64,000 bases of DNA. Origin: Panulirus ornatus (taxonomy: Eukaryota; Arthropoda; Malacostraca; Decapoda; Palinuridae). The notes below the pieces were generated by a model. That model ran no database searches. It was not told the DNA's origin and was given only the letters and a program-made list of their open reading frames with translations. How positions within the stretch are numbered: position 1 is the stretch's first letter; every line of letters starts with the position of its first letter. Positions 33,898 through 45,719 of the stretch are shown here, one piece after another. Made by a program: the position numbers and the translations under genes. Location of the stretch: NCBI RefSeq assembly GCF_036320965.1, contig NC_092234.1, positions 32,429,203 through 32,493,202 on the forward strand, written 5' to 3'.

Positions 33898-34036
33898 CTG
33901 GCGTTACCTAGGACCCCTTCCTGAAGCCCCCTGCAGCCCTACGTTGCACTGCTTTCACCAGTAGGGAAATGTGGACTCCTTTGTAGCGAGAAGGTCTTTG
34001 ACGAGACCATATTCCCAGTGATATAGCCTCGCCAAA
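33898..34036 (-). repeat. dispersed repeat family D, copy 4
   Basis: The minus strand reads GGCGAGGCTATATCACTGGG, CTCGTCAAAGACCTTCTCGC, TACAAAGGAGTCCACATTTC and GGGTCCTAGGTAACGCC. It is one of the longer copies. Confidence 0.65.
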
Positions 34037-34086
34037 GGTGACCTTTCACAAGCAGTGTGACCTCTTACAGGCGGAGCTCGGTAACA

Positions 34087-34125
34087 CACACGCACAGACA
34101 GACAGACACATAGACAGAGACACAG

Positions 34126-34151
<26 letters not shown>
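34087..34151. repeat. imperfect (AC)n / (CAGA)n
   Basis: CAGA units followed by AC. Confidence 0.9.
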
Positions 34152-34156
<5 letters not shown>

Positions 34157-34634
34157 TTCACGGACAAAAGTCCCCGTGAGGGCCAAGCCATAGTAGTAAC
34201 ATATAAATGGGCAAAAAGAAATAAAGAAAGAAATAACTTCAACCTTTCTGCCTCCCTCTCCCCCATTCTAATGGGGGCAAGAAAAAGGAAAACTACATAA
34301 AAATGGCGGAGGGTGTCAGAGAGAGTGTGAAGACGTGAGGTAAAAATGTTCGACCCTCCTCCTCCTCCTCCCTCCGTCTTGATTCCATCCCTCCCTCGTG
34401 TCATCTCACATCATTCTGAACTCCGTGATTCACAATGATAAAAGGGAAGAGAAAAGGTAATACTGCGAGAAAAAAGCGAAGCAGAAGAAGAAAAAAAAAA
34501 GAAAAACGTTAAAGTAAAGATTGGTGTATGGTACATGTCAGGAGGAGATAGTAATATTAGCCTGGTAGTTTGGTCTTGATATGGGAGATAATAAGTTAAG
34601 AGCAGCCCTGACGTGGGAGTCTGTATGATGGTTC
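34152..34634. other. no gene recognised
   Basis: AT-rich unique sequence. Confidence 0.35.
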
Positions 34635-35786
34635 CCAGCAACAGTCACCAACTTCCGCAGTTTTTCTCTCGAATCTGCCAACAGTTCTGTATCATCAGCA
34701 AAAAAAAAAAAAAAAAAAAAAAAGCTGAATCACTTCCCAGGCCCTCTCATATCATTAAGACTGCATACTCGCCACTTTCTCCAAGACTCTCGCATTTACC
34801 TCCCTTACTACCCTAGCCATAAACAAATTAAACAACCATGGTGACATCACATACCCCTGCCGTACACCAACATTCATATGGAAACATTCAGTCTGCTTAA
34901 TTCTCATTCGCACAAATACCTTACACCCTTGATAAGAACCTCTCGCTGCTTCTACTAACTTTTTTCCACACCGTATAATCTTTATAACTTCCACAAGGCA
35001 TCTCTATCAACCTTATCATATGCTTTCTCTAGTTCCATAAATGCCACATAGAAATCCATCTGTTTTCTTTGAAACAAACACCGGATACACACATCCTCTA
35101 CCACGTCTGAAATCACACTACTTCTCCCCAATCTGATGCTCTGTACATGCCTTCACCACCTAAATCAATACCCTCCCATATAACTTACCAGGTACACTCA
35201 ATAAAAGTATACTTCAGTAGTTTTAACGCTCACCTATACCCTCCTTATCTTTGTACAACACTACTATACATGCATTTCGCCAATCCTTAGGCACCTCACC
35301 TTGATCCATACACACAATGATAAATCGAACGAACAACGCAGTCACCTCCTTTCAGAATAAATTGAACTGGAATACCGTTCGCTCCCACCGCCTTGCCACA
35401 TTTCATCTTATATACTGCTTTCATCACCTCTTCTCTCTTCACCAAACCACTCTTCATGATTTTCTCATTTTGCATACCATCCCGACCTAAACACCCTACA
35501 TCTCCCACACTATCACAACACACTCAACGTTCCTCATAATATTCACTCCATCTCCTCACTTCATCACTACCTGTTACCTCTTCCCCCTTTCGCACATTAA
35601 AAACCTTCCTCCAAAACATCTTATTCTCCCTTAAGTTTCGTGACAGTCGCTTACCCTAACTCTCATTTACCCTTTGTTTCAACCCTTGCACCCTCCTCTT
35701 GACCTCCTGCTGCTTTCTCTTACACAACACCCCACCATTTGCACTCCTTTCTTGTAAGTATCGTCCCAACGCCTTTCTTTTCTCTT

Positions 35787-35790
<4 letters not shown>
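34635..35790 (-). mobile_element. Family-1 LINE, decayed minus-strand copy
   Basis: Minus-strand frames include KSGLVKREEVMKAVYKMKCG and VGANGIPVQFILKGGDC (35290-35480, the RT N-terminal block) and [20 protein letters not shown] (about 34830), with the FADD region near 34700 broken by a run of about 24 A/T. The 5' part near 35790 aligns with 19090 of the long copy. It lacks the C-terminus and 3' UTR, so it is 3'-truncated as well as 5'-truncated. Frameshifts are numerous. Confidence 0.75.
34700..34723. repeat. poly(A) run inside LINE relic
   Basis: About 23 A on the plus strand, interrupting the FADD region of the relic. Confidence 0.9.

Positions 35791-35869
<79 letters not shown>
35790..35869. 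repeat. (AT)n microsatellite
   Basis: AT tract at the 5' edge of the minus-strand LINE relic. Confidence 0.97.
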
Positions 35870-35872
<3 letters not shown>

Positions 35873-36785
35873 CAAAAAATGACAAAGTTTGTGCACTAAT
35901 ACCAAAGTGTGGGGAATGTTGCAAAAGAAGATACAGTTTGCACAAGAGGTCCAAGAAGTGGGCCACAGAGAATGAATTACGTGACAAGTTAAGCTTTGAA
36001 CTATTCAATATAAGCAGAGCTACGTGGTTTCTCAAAACCTCGTTACAGATGAAACGATTACTCTTGTTATGTAAGGTAGGCATTTGTTCTTAAATTCCCT
36101 TATCTAAATAGATAAGTACACAGAGTTGCAAGGCGCGTGCGTAAGTCTGACGGCAAAGCCTCTATATCTTGTCTGTTCAGTGTTAACACAGGAGGGGCAA
36201 ACTCCCTTGTGTATCTAGAGCCCAGCATGTGTCAGGCCACAACAACATAAAGATTTCCACTGGTCCTGTTTGTAACGCCACGTGCACAGTGGTAGTCTTG
36301 CATCAAATCACGAACCCTCGTCTTTCATTTTTTTTCGGATGATAATAAGCCACACTTACAAGCTGACCCAAAAAAAACAGAACTCCATTTTTAGGTGCAT
36401 GAATTCTAGATAATCAGTGAGTCGTATCATGCATTCTGAGCCCAATATCAGAAGGAATGTTTAGATATTATACCATGGATGGTTCTCTTACACCTTTGAT
36501 GATAATGCAACGCTGTTAGTAAAGAGGGAGAATCAGTTACACGTAGCTTACCTTTTACAAAACATGTCGCACCCCTGAGACTCCTAAAGTGCCACAAAGA
36601 AGCAGGTGAGGATCCACAAGGCTACTACTATCGAGGGGAACGAGGATGAGGTGAAGCAGATGGCGCGGGGGGTAGCAACACTACAGCATCCACGGGGTAC
36701 AAGGTGTTCGGACAAGCTCACCCACACACTGCCATATACTCCAAGGCCACGCTCACCATCAACCCGCTCGTGGATGACATTTATG
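35870..36785. other. no gene recognised
   Basis: AT-rich unique sequence. Confidence 0.4.
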
Positions 36786-36985
36786 AGCGCATCACCGGTC
36801 ACCGGTGGGGCGCACAACCTGGATCATTATAACAACCTCACCATCACCGGTGGGGCGCACAACCTGGATCATTATAACAACCTCACCCTCACCAGTGGGG
36901 AGTACACTTCGCTCATTATAACTCCCTCGTCACCATCACCAGTGGGGTGATCAGCCTGGATCACTGCATCAAACGTCTGACCAGA
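36786..36985 (+). repeat. 45 bp tandem repeat, 4 units
   Basis: GTGGGGCGCACAACCTGGAT followed by CATTATAACAACCTC repeats with starts at 36805, 36850, 36895 and 36942 (45, 45 and 47 bp steps). The first two are nearly identical. A 114-codon frame over it is not credible as a gene, although 45 bp preserves frame (15 codons). Confidence 0.88.
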
Positions 36986-37864
36986 CGGTGGGTGAAGTGA
37001 ACGCCCCGTCGTATCTGCTCGACCGAGGTAGCAGACCACACTACACGACACCAAGGATGGCGTCATGTATGCCTTGCTGGGTGAATATCACCTGCCACGC
37101 AGAGCGAAATGACGCCTTTATGTACACAGTTCAACGGTCACTATACCGCCAGCGTTGGCACAGTAGTCACCTAAGGGTCGTTTTGACGTGGTTTTTGTCG
37201 TCGTCGTCGTCCATCATCGTCGTCAGGAGTCCCACTTGACCCTATAAACCATCTTGGGTCATAACTTGAAATGTTCAAATCAGACGCCCATGATACGTTA
37301 AGCATTTGTTTCCCAGCATTTAAAGGACAGACCGGCATCATAAGACCTACATGTATCTCTGAAGGCCGCCTGCGTCATGCTTCTTACAATAAGGTTTAAC
37401 CTGAAGTTTAGTTTCGTTCAGGGTTCGAGGCACATTCCAACTCTGGTTATGGAACATGATACAGATGCATCTGATGTTTTCCCTAACGATATTTCCATCC
37501 ACTCTTGCTTCACTCCTAATAACCACATACAGCAATGGAACTTATTACAGATAGTTTCTATATTTTCCGAAAAAAAAAGATATTTCCATGATGTAATACA
37601 GACGACACGTCTTCCACGGAACACCCTTCTGGTGTTGGTCAACAGGTCTAGGTGAGGTAAATAATAAATAAACAAAAACTGGTCTCACGTCCAGACTTTC
37701 TCCCTCATTCAACCGTCTTCAAAGCAGTCGACCTACGTCTTCTGCTTACCTCTATCATCTTCATGACGAGAGGAAAAAAAAAAAAGAAAAAATGGACTAA
37801 AACTGAAATATCCAGCAATCTACATTGACCTCTGACGCAGTTTGGAAACGATGCCAAACACTCA
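36986..37864. other. no gene recognised
   Basis: Unique sequence. Overlapping opposite-strand frames of 85-92 codons at 37377-37675 have no recognised domain. Confidence 0.4.
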
Positions 37865-37920
37865 CTGGGACTACTAAGTCTACTTGTATAGTGTGCGATA
37901 AGCAGTTTACTTTCATGGTA

Positions 37921-37997
<77 letters not shown>

Positions 37998-38330
37998 GCG
38001 TTTGTTTTCATGGCTTAGGATATCCAGAGATTCTTGTTTGCTAGTTTGATATTCAAAACATCTGTTTTCAAAGTCTGTGAGATTCTACGAGTCTGTTTTT
38101 ACAGTGTGAGATAACCAGGAATCACTTTTACGGTGTGGAAAAATACCCAACATCTACTTTTATGAGATAGCCAGTATCTACTTTTAACATTATGAGATAC
38201 TCAGCATCTACCCTTACCGTGTGAGCTACTCAGCATCTACCCTTACTGTGTGAGCTACTCAGCATCTACCCTTACAGTTGGTGATACCCAGTGAGTCTAC
38301 TTTCAAAGTGTAATCAACAAATTTGGGTAA
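37865..38330 (+). repeat. degenerate about 29-33 bp tandem repeat
   Basis: Units of the form CAGCATCTACCCTTACTGTG plus TGAGCTACT; the clearest have starts at 38202, 38231 and 38260 (29 bp). Diverged units extend both ways and are interrupted by the (AT)n at 37921-37996. Confidence 0.7.
37921..37996. repeat. (AT)n microsatellite
   Basis: Perfect AT tract inside the degenerate 29 bp array. Confidence 0.97.
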
Positions 38331-39016
38331 ACAAAACTGCATTCCTCTATTTCAAAGAAAGTGGAGCTACGAATCTACTTTCGTCCACAGTTTGGGAGAC
38401 ACAAATCTAATTCCACCGTTTCGTATGCAGTGGGAGCGACGAAGGCGTGTGTGGTTGGCGTGGGACCTTGCTTCGGAAGCAGCCACGGACGGACACACGA
38501 ACATCAACCTGGCAGGAAATACGCCTTGGGAACCTGTGTGTAACAGGGGCTTGGGAAAGTCGACATTGTACCTAACCCGTGGCCAGAGACTTGCTTCCTG
38601 GAGGACAGTAAAGGAGACAAACTGTCTGCTGACCAAATGTCTCAACAGCGTTCAAGAACATAGGTAAATGAAGTATTCAGCACACTGCTCACGTCCTATA
38701 CCAGGCCTGAAATAGAAGAGGCTTCTCAGGTTTGGTCATCTTTATAAAGAAAAAAGCATAAAGAATTGATGGAGAAGGTCCAGAGGAGGGGTAAACAATA
38801 TGGTACCCTAAATAACACAGTGATTCACAGCGAGAGGTTTGAGGCCAAACAAAATTTTGTCCATCATGAAAAAGTTGATTTGGTCGATGACAATATGATT
38901 TTAAATCACTTTGATGACGTCAGCAGTCAACAGTTCTTCGAAAGATGCGAAGTTAGAATAACCAGAGGCCATAACAAGAAATTAAGTCACACTCCTTCCA
39001 GACAAGATGTAGTGTA

Positions 39017-39191
39017 GTGTAGATGTGGTGAAACGGTTAGCGTTCCTGACCATGACGCATTCACGGGACGCCTAGGGTCAAGCGCATAGGTTCGAATTTT
39101 GATTGCGGCAGTCGATCCACAGTCAAGTCAGCTGTTTATCCTCCCCTAAAAGCTGGTCGATAAACTGGGTACTTGGCTCAGGCAATGGTAC

Positions 39192-39200
<9 letters not shown>
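39017..39200 (+). mobile_element. tRNA-derived SINE, copy S3
   Basis: The head GTGGTGAAACGGTTAGCGTT is A-box-like and GGTTCGAATTT at 39089-39099 is a B box. The body ATCCTCCCCTAAAAGCTGG and GTCGATAAACTGGGTACTTG follows, then a (CATA)n/(AT)n end. It lies inside the Family-2 relic, between its last coding words and its 3' UTR. Confidence 0.75.

Positions 39201-39251
<51 letters not shown>
39201..39251. repeat. (AT)n microsatellite
   Basis: AT tract forming the SINE 3' end. Confidence 0.97.
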
Positions 39252-39252
<1 letters not shown>

Positions 39253-39459
39253 TGCTGTCTCACCTAACATAGTATATATAGTGCGTTCTATAGTGTACGA
39301 TTAGTGAATGAATACAGTACAGTTAATAAGGAAACATTCAATGTGGACAGCATACAAAGGTTGAAAAGTTGTATGATGGAGAAAGTTCAAGAGATGGGAT
39401 CGCGTATAACTCCCTCCCTGTACAGTAGAGACAGGTAATTACAACTAGGTAATTACACA

Positions 39460-39461
39460 AG

Positions 39462-39500
<39 letters not shown>
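39460..39500. repeat. (AC)n microsatellite
   Basis: AC tract at the 3' end of a Family-2 relic. Confidence 0.97.
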
Positions 39501-39503
<3 letters not shown>

Positions 39504-40361
39504 AACTGTGAATGACTTACCAAAAGACATGGACTTCTACCTGTAAATGCTTGCTGATGATGCTGACTTAAATGAGGGAAGTAAAAAGAGGGAAGGATTG
39601 CATCAACTTACAAGGGGACCTAGACAGACTCCAAAGTTAGTTCGATCCACGGTCTATGAAGTTCAGGCTTTATTATTACCAAGTAATGAGGATGATACGC
39701 GGTGAAAAGACTGCATGAAGTATATGGTGCAGGAACCTTCATGTCAGAGGGTCTTTGGAGTTGACAGTCCCCATCCTGCCGCCATAGTCTCACATAAGGC
39801 GGATTGTAAAGGTGACAAACTCTCTCCTGGCAAATGTTAGAATATCATTCTGATATATGGAAATATTCGGCAAGCTGTTTACATTCTATGCTAGGCCGAA
39901 ACTAGAATATGGTTCTCAAGTTTGGTCACCGCACAGGAGAGCAACAAAGATGGTACCAGAATTAAGAGACGCGAGTTACAGGGATAGGCTAGAGTCCCTA
40001 CACTGGCCCACCACGGACGAGAGAAGAGTGAGGGGTGACCTGATCACATGCTTTACGTTTTTAAACCATAATGATGACGTGACAATAAACACTTCTTCGA
40101 AAGACATGAATAAAATAGAGAATATATCACGAAATTGTGAAATATTGTGTAAAAAAAAAAATGTTTACAGAGGTACTTTCACTGTATAAGAGTGGGGGAT
40201 GAATGACAAACTGACAGAGGATGTAGTGATGTAGTAAGTACAGACAGCATACATAAATTTCAAAGGGTGCACGATAATGAGAGTGTACAAGAGACGAGGG
40301 CCCCACGAGTGTAAAACTCCCTCCCCGTACACAGTATAAACAGATAATTACAAGTAGATAA

Positions 40362-40435
<74 letters not shown>
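39501..40435 (+). mobile_element. Family-2 LINE relic, RT end to 3' tail
   Basis: It begins VNDLPKDMDFYL, MLADDADLNEGSKK (the INDLPE...FADD block with Phe replaced) and continues to a 110-codon frame at 39857-40189: FTFYARPKLEYGSQVWSPHR, ATKMVPELRDASYRDRLES and ERRVRGDLITCFTFLN. This is a good match to the CR1/jockey thumb region. The 3' UTR carries GAGTGTAAAACTCCCTCCCC and GATAATTACAAGTAGATAAT, then (AC)n. Internal stops and deletions make it inactive. Confidence 0.75.
40364..40435. repeat. (AC)n microsatellite
   Basis: About 70 bp AC tract at a Family-2 3' end. Confidence 0.98.
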
Positions 40436-40437
<2 letters not shown>

Positions 40438-40968
40438 CAGACACCCCACAATAATTTATGAACAAACACTTGAGGCAGAGACACACACCTGTGCGCGATG
40501 TTCCACCAGGGAACACAAGCGAACTCAGAACAAAGACTGAGCATAACACCTGTGCATAAATTAGTCAGTTTACCTTCCTTCCTTGCCTCACTCACGTGTA
40601 AGACTCCCAGGAAGGAAATCAAATAGAGCTGGTGTAATTAACAGATTTAGCCATAGATGACCTTGAACGACCCATCATACTGTAGCCACCAGCAATGTTC
40701 TCTAACGTCATTATTTCATAATTACACAATTCCCCGCGTTCTTACCTGAAAGACAAACGTGCTGTTGCAAGTGTACAGTTTATTCAAACACAACACGAAC
40801 GATGGTTTCTCTTACGAATATACACAGAGGTGCAGAGACGTGAATGGGGTCAAACACGGACAAGAACAGAAAAACGAGCACACATGAAAATATACATATA
40901 ATGAAAGCATACAAAGCTCAAATGCAAACGCACACACACCAACGTTCAGATCCAAATATAAACTCACA

Positions 40969-40969
<1 letters not shown>
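40436..40969. other. no gene recognised
   Basis: Unique, moderately AT-rich sequence. Confidence 0.35.

Positions 40970-41006
<37 letters not shown>
40970..41006. repeat. (AC)n microsatellite
   Basis: AC tract. Confidence 0.96.
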
Positions 41007-41008
<2 letters not shown>

Positions 41009-41017
41009 AAAACATAG

Positions 41018-41100
41018 GTACATTTATGGAAGAAGAGACAAGACAACACGAGTGTAAAACGCTTCCCCCGTACCACAAAAATAGTGATCACAAAGACACC
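41018..41100 (+). mobile_element. Family-2 LINE 3' tail fragment
   Basis: GAGTGTAAAACGCTTCCCCC and AAAATAGTGATCACAAAG match the other 3' tails. Only the tail is present. Confidence 0.55.
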
Positions 41101-41364
41101 AAGGCTGGTGTGGGACATGGTTGATGACATTTAACCTGAGTGAACTGAGGGTGGGTCACAGTGAAGGCACGCCTCGATATGGAGGTGAGCTGCACTTATC
41201 TGTGTGTGAGAGAGAGACTCCGGGGTCGACATCGTCCCTAACCTGGCGTCTGAGTACCACCTCATGAGGTGAGTAAGGGTCATTTGCGAGCTGAACTCAT
41301 CTGAATCCCATTCAAGTTCATGGATAAGGAGATATTTAACTAGCTAGTCAAGTCCTGCAGGACG

Positions 41365-41925
41365 TGAGGCCACAACCAGCATATAGTTCTCATGTCTGGT
41401 CATCGTACCTCGAGATGCAAATAGAGCTAACGCAGAAGGCCCAAAGGAGGCCAACACAGATGGTACCAAAATTAAGAGAGACGAATTACAAGGAGAGACT
41501 GAGGGGTTAAATTCTGCCCATCATGAGAGATAGTAAAATTGAGGGGTGACCTGATCACGACCTTTAAGTTTTAAACCAAACTGATGACACAGACAGTGTC
41601 ACACGATGGTGTACCGTCTCTACTTCTACGAAACATGTAGGAACAGAATAACCAGAGAACCTAACAAAATTAAGAAAGACATTTGTTAGGGAAAAAACAG
41701 ATGCAAAGAAGTATCAATACAGTGCAACAGTGGTGGATGAATGCAATAGAATGAACGAGGAAATATCAATAGAGACAGCATTCACAAGTGTAGAGTGTTC
41801 TATGACAGTACAAATGGTTCAGAAGAGACGGGGGCCCACGAATGACATTCTCTCTCCGTCCAGTACGAAGAGTTAATTACACAAACGAGTGTAAAACTCT
41901 CTCCTCGCAACACACACATACATAG

Positions 41926-41991
<66 letters not shown>

Positions 41992-42018
41992 CACACACAC
42001 ACACACACACACACACAG
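41365..42018 (+). mobile_element. Family-2 LINE relic
   Basis: Frames give YSSHVWSSYLEM, QKAQRRPTQMVPKLRETNYK and a broken LRG...PDHDL block, then the 3' UTR with AAGAGACGGGGGCCCACGAA and GAGTGTAAAACTCTCTCCTC, ending in dinucleotide tracts. Stops are frequent. Confidence 0.68.
41930..42018. repeat. (CT)n then (AC)n
   Basis: CT 41932-41988 passing into AC to 42016, at the end of a Family-2 relic. Confidence 0.97.
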
Positions 42019-42498
42019 TCTTCTCAACTTAGTTCCCTTTACTTAGCGTCTTGTTATCGCTATGGGCGATAAACCATGTTTGAAGGACCATGTCAGCAAC
42101 ACCATCGAATCTACTTCGTACCGTCTCTACATACCTCGTTGACTCAGGACACTTAGACTGCCTACATATAAACCCAAAATATATTCACCTAAGTCTCATG
42201 CTTCTCCAACTTGCTATACCCTCCCCGTCTGGTCTTTCTCCCAGCCCACCACACAGCAGGGACACAGAAGGTGCAGAAAAGGACATGTACGACCATCCTT
42301 ACTCCCTCTGCCACCTATAAAAAGGGGCTCAAGACATTCAAATTCCTGGTTCTATTCCAGCAATCACCTGGACCTCATCCGGCAGTTGAGGAAGAAACTA
42401 CTGTAGTTCCCTTCCACCGTCACCTCCTGCCACCCTCACCCCTCGTCCCCGAGTGGCAAGTTCGGCAACAGAAAAACAGCATTAAGCCCGTAAACCAC
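42019..42498. other. no gene recognised
   Basis: Frames of 76 and 103 codons overlap at 42090-42522, with no domain recognised. Confidence 0.35.
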
Positions 42499-42668
42499 GG
42501 ACCTCCGTGGTGTCGTGGTTAGCGCTGCTGACCTTGACATATTCAAGGGCTCTAAGGTTGGGCGCATAGGTTCGACTCCTGCTTGCTGTAGTCGGCCCAC
42601 AGTCAACCTTGCTGTTCATCTTTCCCTAAGGATTTGGTCGATAAAATGGGTACCCAGATTAGGATATC
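42499..42668 (+). mobile_element. tRNA-derived SINE, copy S4
   Basis: The clearest copy: head CCTCCGTGGTGTCGTGGTTA then GCGCTGCTGACC (A box); B box GGTTCGACTCC at 42569-42579; body GTAGTCGGCCCACAGTCAAC and GGTCGATAAAATGGGTACCC. The 3' end is AC then AT repeats. The head folds as a tRNA-like 5' half by inspection, but the 3' half departs from a tRNA after the B box. Confidence 0.8.
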
Positions 42669-42694
42669 ATACACACACACACACACACACACAC

Positions 42695-42770
<76 letters not shown>
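42669..42770. repeat. (AC)n-(AT)n compound microsatellite
   Basis: AC 42670-42694 followed by AT 42701-42769, at the SINE 3' end. Confidence 0.98.
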
Positions 42771-42803
42771 CATTAAGGGGATGGCATTGATTAGGGACTT
42801 CAG

Positions 42804-43502
42804 TTGCCCGTGCCATCTCAGCGAACTCATAGAAAAGCCCTCATAGATCGCAGTGTGAACAGCCCCATGTTAACCACTGCGAACATCATCAGTAATCAGC
42901 AGACTGTCATCCTATTTTCTTTTTATCTATACAAGCAGATTCGGGCTCTCCGACCCTCGTCTGGCTGCTCTTACGGAAGGCTATCACGTCCCCCCTCACC
43001 TGTATCATGCCCTTCAACCTTGGCCATCATACCACTCCCTCATCACCATCACTCCCTCTCTGGCTATCACAGCCTTCCTTACGACCACTATGTCCTTCCT
43101 CCACGTCCAATACACCTTTCCCCATCATCACCATCCTCTCCTTCCCTGCTTATCTTACCCTCCCTCACCACCACAACTCTCTCCCTCCTTGGTAACCAGA
43201 ACCCTGGACGGCAGATGGCATTGTTAGGTGGTACAATTACTCATCCTACTAATTTGTCTCACCGTACCGTCCATATTAGCGGCACAGTCTTCCCGCTTGC
43301 GACAATGAAATATTTTCCCGAAAACATTTCACCCCCGCAGCCAGCAGTTTCTACCCTGCTAAGGAAGTGGATGAATTACCGGCAACTGTGTATGGGGGTT
43401 GGTCATCGTGCGTCTGGCTACTTCCTCGCTGCGTCTACAGACCGGAGATGGAAGTACACCTACTTCGTTGCGAATATGATGATGAATGTTTGTGGTAGCT
43501 AG
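42804..43502 (+). CDS. hypothetical 232-codon ORF, doubtful
   Basis: This is the longest plus-strand frame that is not a simple repeat or known retroelement. Residues 50-135 are Ser/Pro/His-rich and derive from CATCACC/CCTCC-rich DNA (42960-43180). The C-terminal 90 residues are more ordinary (FPLATMKYFPENIS, RKWMNYRQLCMG). No signal peptide, convincing domain or splice sites are seen. It starts just after a SINE tail. It may be a chance frame or an unrecognised repeat. Confidence 0.15.
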   Translation: MPVPSQRTHRKALIDRSVNSPMLTTANIISNQQTVILFSFYLYKQIRALRPSSGCSYGRLSRPPSPVSCPSTLAIIPLPHHHHSLSGYHSLPYDHYVLPPRPIHLSPSSPSSPSLLILPSLTTTTLSLLGNQNPGRQMALLGGTITHPTNLSHRTVHISGTVFPLATMKYFPENISPPQPAVSTLLRKWMNYRQLCMGVGHRASGYFLAASTDRRWKYTYFVANMMMNVCGS

Positions 43503-43779
43503 AGAGACAGTCACTATTATGAGTGTTTTGTCATATATGGTTTGCGAATCTTTTAAACTTGTTATTGACAGGATGGGCGACCAGGCAAGTGAGTAGTAGT
43601 TGAGGGTGGGGAATGGATAAATAGTATGCAGAGGTCACTAAGGAAGTCTTTTTCTAGTCTGAACTCCGCCTGAATGTGGTCACTTGTGGCGAAGTTGTAA
43701 CATCGTCAATAAACGGAAAGGAATACAGTCTCATCATGGAGAACAGTTGGGGATGACGTGATCGCAACGTAGACTGCAA
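43503..43779. other. no gene recognised
   Basis: Unique sequence leading into a Family-2 relic. Confidence 0.3.
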
Positions 43780-44062
43780 ACAGTTCCTCGAAAGATGTAA
43801 AGACAGAACAACCAGGGAGGGGGGAATGATATGAAATTAATCAGGAAAATAATAAAAAAAAGCAAAGAAGTACTTACACAGTATAAGAGTGGTGGTTAAA
43901 TGGCATACGGTGAATAAGGTTGTGGTGAATGCACACAGCACTAAGAGGTTTTAAAGGTTGTGCAACAGCAGAGAATATTCATGGGACGGGGCTCCCAGGT
44001 GCGTAAAACGCCCTCCACAAACAGTTCAAATAGGTAATGATATATATACATATACATATATA
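43780..44062 (+). mobile_element. Family-2 LINE C-terminal and 3' tail relic
   Basis: It shares CAGTTCCTCGAAAGATGTAA, encoding the FLERCK-type residues seen as FFERC in the 38.9 kb relic. The GTATAAGAGTGGTGGTTAAA block and tail GTAAAACGCCCTCCAC with AATAGGTAATGA follow. This copy ends in AT/AC words rather than pure (AC)n. Confidence 0.6.
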
Positions 44063-44442
44063 CATTACACCTGCACGTGCATACATCCACAAAAAAATGC
44101 ATGAATATAAATACAATGGGTTTATATTATCATAAATTAATCAGACAAAGGTAACACAATAAATCCCCTGTTTTGCAAGACACAAGACTACAGCACTACC
44201 CTAAACCAAATGACAACATTACTACCCTAACCAACAAGACCACAGCGATACACTAAGCCACAACGCGCTGCCACAACGCTGGCAATAACAGTAAGAACAG
44301 AGGCAACAACAGCGCATGTTAAGTGGCAAAGCAGCACACATGTACTTATGTGTTAACAGCTGGGCTCTGGGCACACTTGCAGAGCTATAAATCAACAGTT
44401 TTTTCCTAGTTTTCAACTGATCTTATGAAGAGAACGAAACGC
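44063..44442. other. no gene recognised
   Basis: AT-rich sequence with ACAACA-like words, no supported feature. Confidence 0.35.
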
Positions 44443-45420
<978 letters not shown>

Positions 45421-45425
45421 TATAT

Positions 45426-45564
<139 letters not shown>

Positions 45565-45565
45565 C

Positions 45566-45672
45566 AGTCTCATCAAGAAATTCACACTCCGAAGGAAGCC
45601 ACATTCTCCTTCCACTGGAAGTAGCACAGCCTAGGGCAGCAGGAGCCCTCTTGGGCAACACCACGACTATTT
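45566..45672 (+). repeat. dispersed repeat family D, copy 5
   Basis: CCACTGGAAGTAGCACAGCC, TAGGGCAGCAGGAGCCC and TTGGGCAACACCACGACT match copy 1, immediately followed by (AT)n as in copy 1. Confidence 0.6.
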
Positions 45673-45673
45673 C

Positions 45674-45676
<3 letters not shown>

Positions 45677-45718
<42 letters not shown>
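45677..45718. repeat. (AT)n microsatellite
   Basis: AT tract at the end of family D copy 5. Confidence 0.96.

Positions 45719-45719
<1 letters not shown>

Larger units (their letters stand above)
38470..39505 (+). mobile_element. Family-2 (CR1/jockey-like) LINE relic with nested SINE
   Basis: Frames read TSYTRPEIEEASQVWSSL, then KELMEKVQRRGKQYG, then LNHFDDVSSQQFFERCEVRI. These match the post-RT thumb region of CR1/jockey LINEs (RPxLEYxSQVWSP and LEKVQRRATKMVP). The 3' UTR resumes at 39256 after a tRNA-derived SINE and (AT)n, and ends in GGTAATTACAACTAGGTAAT before (AC)n. Stops and frameshifts throughout. Confidence 0.65.

Noticed and set aside
42499..42600. functional tRNA gene
   Set aside because: A and B boxes are present, but there is no complete cloverleaf 3' half, and four diverged copies with a common non-tRNA body show it is a SINE.
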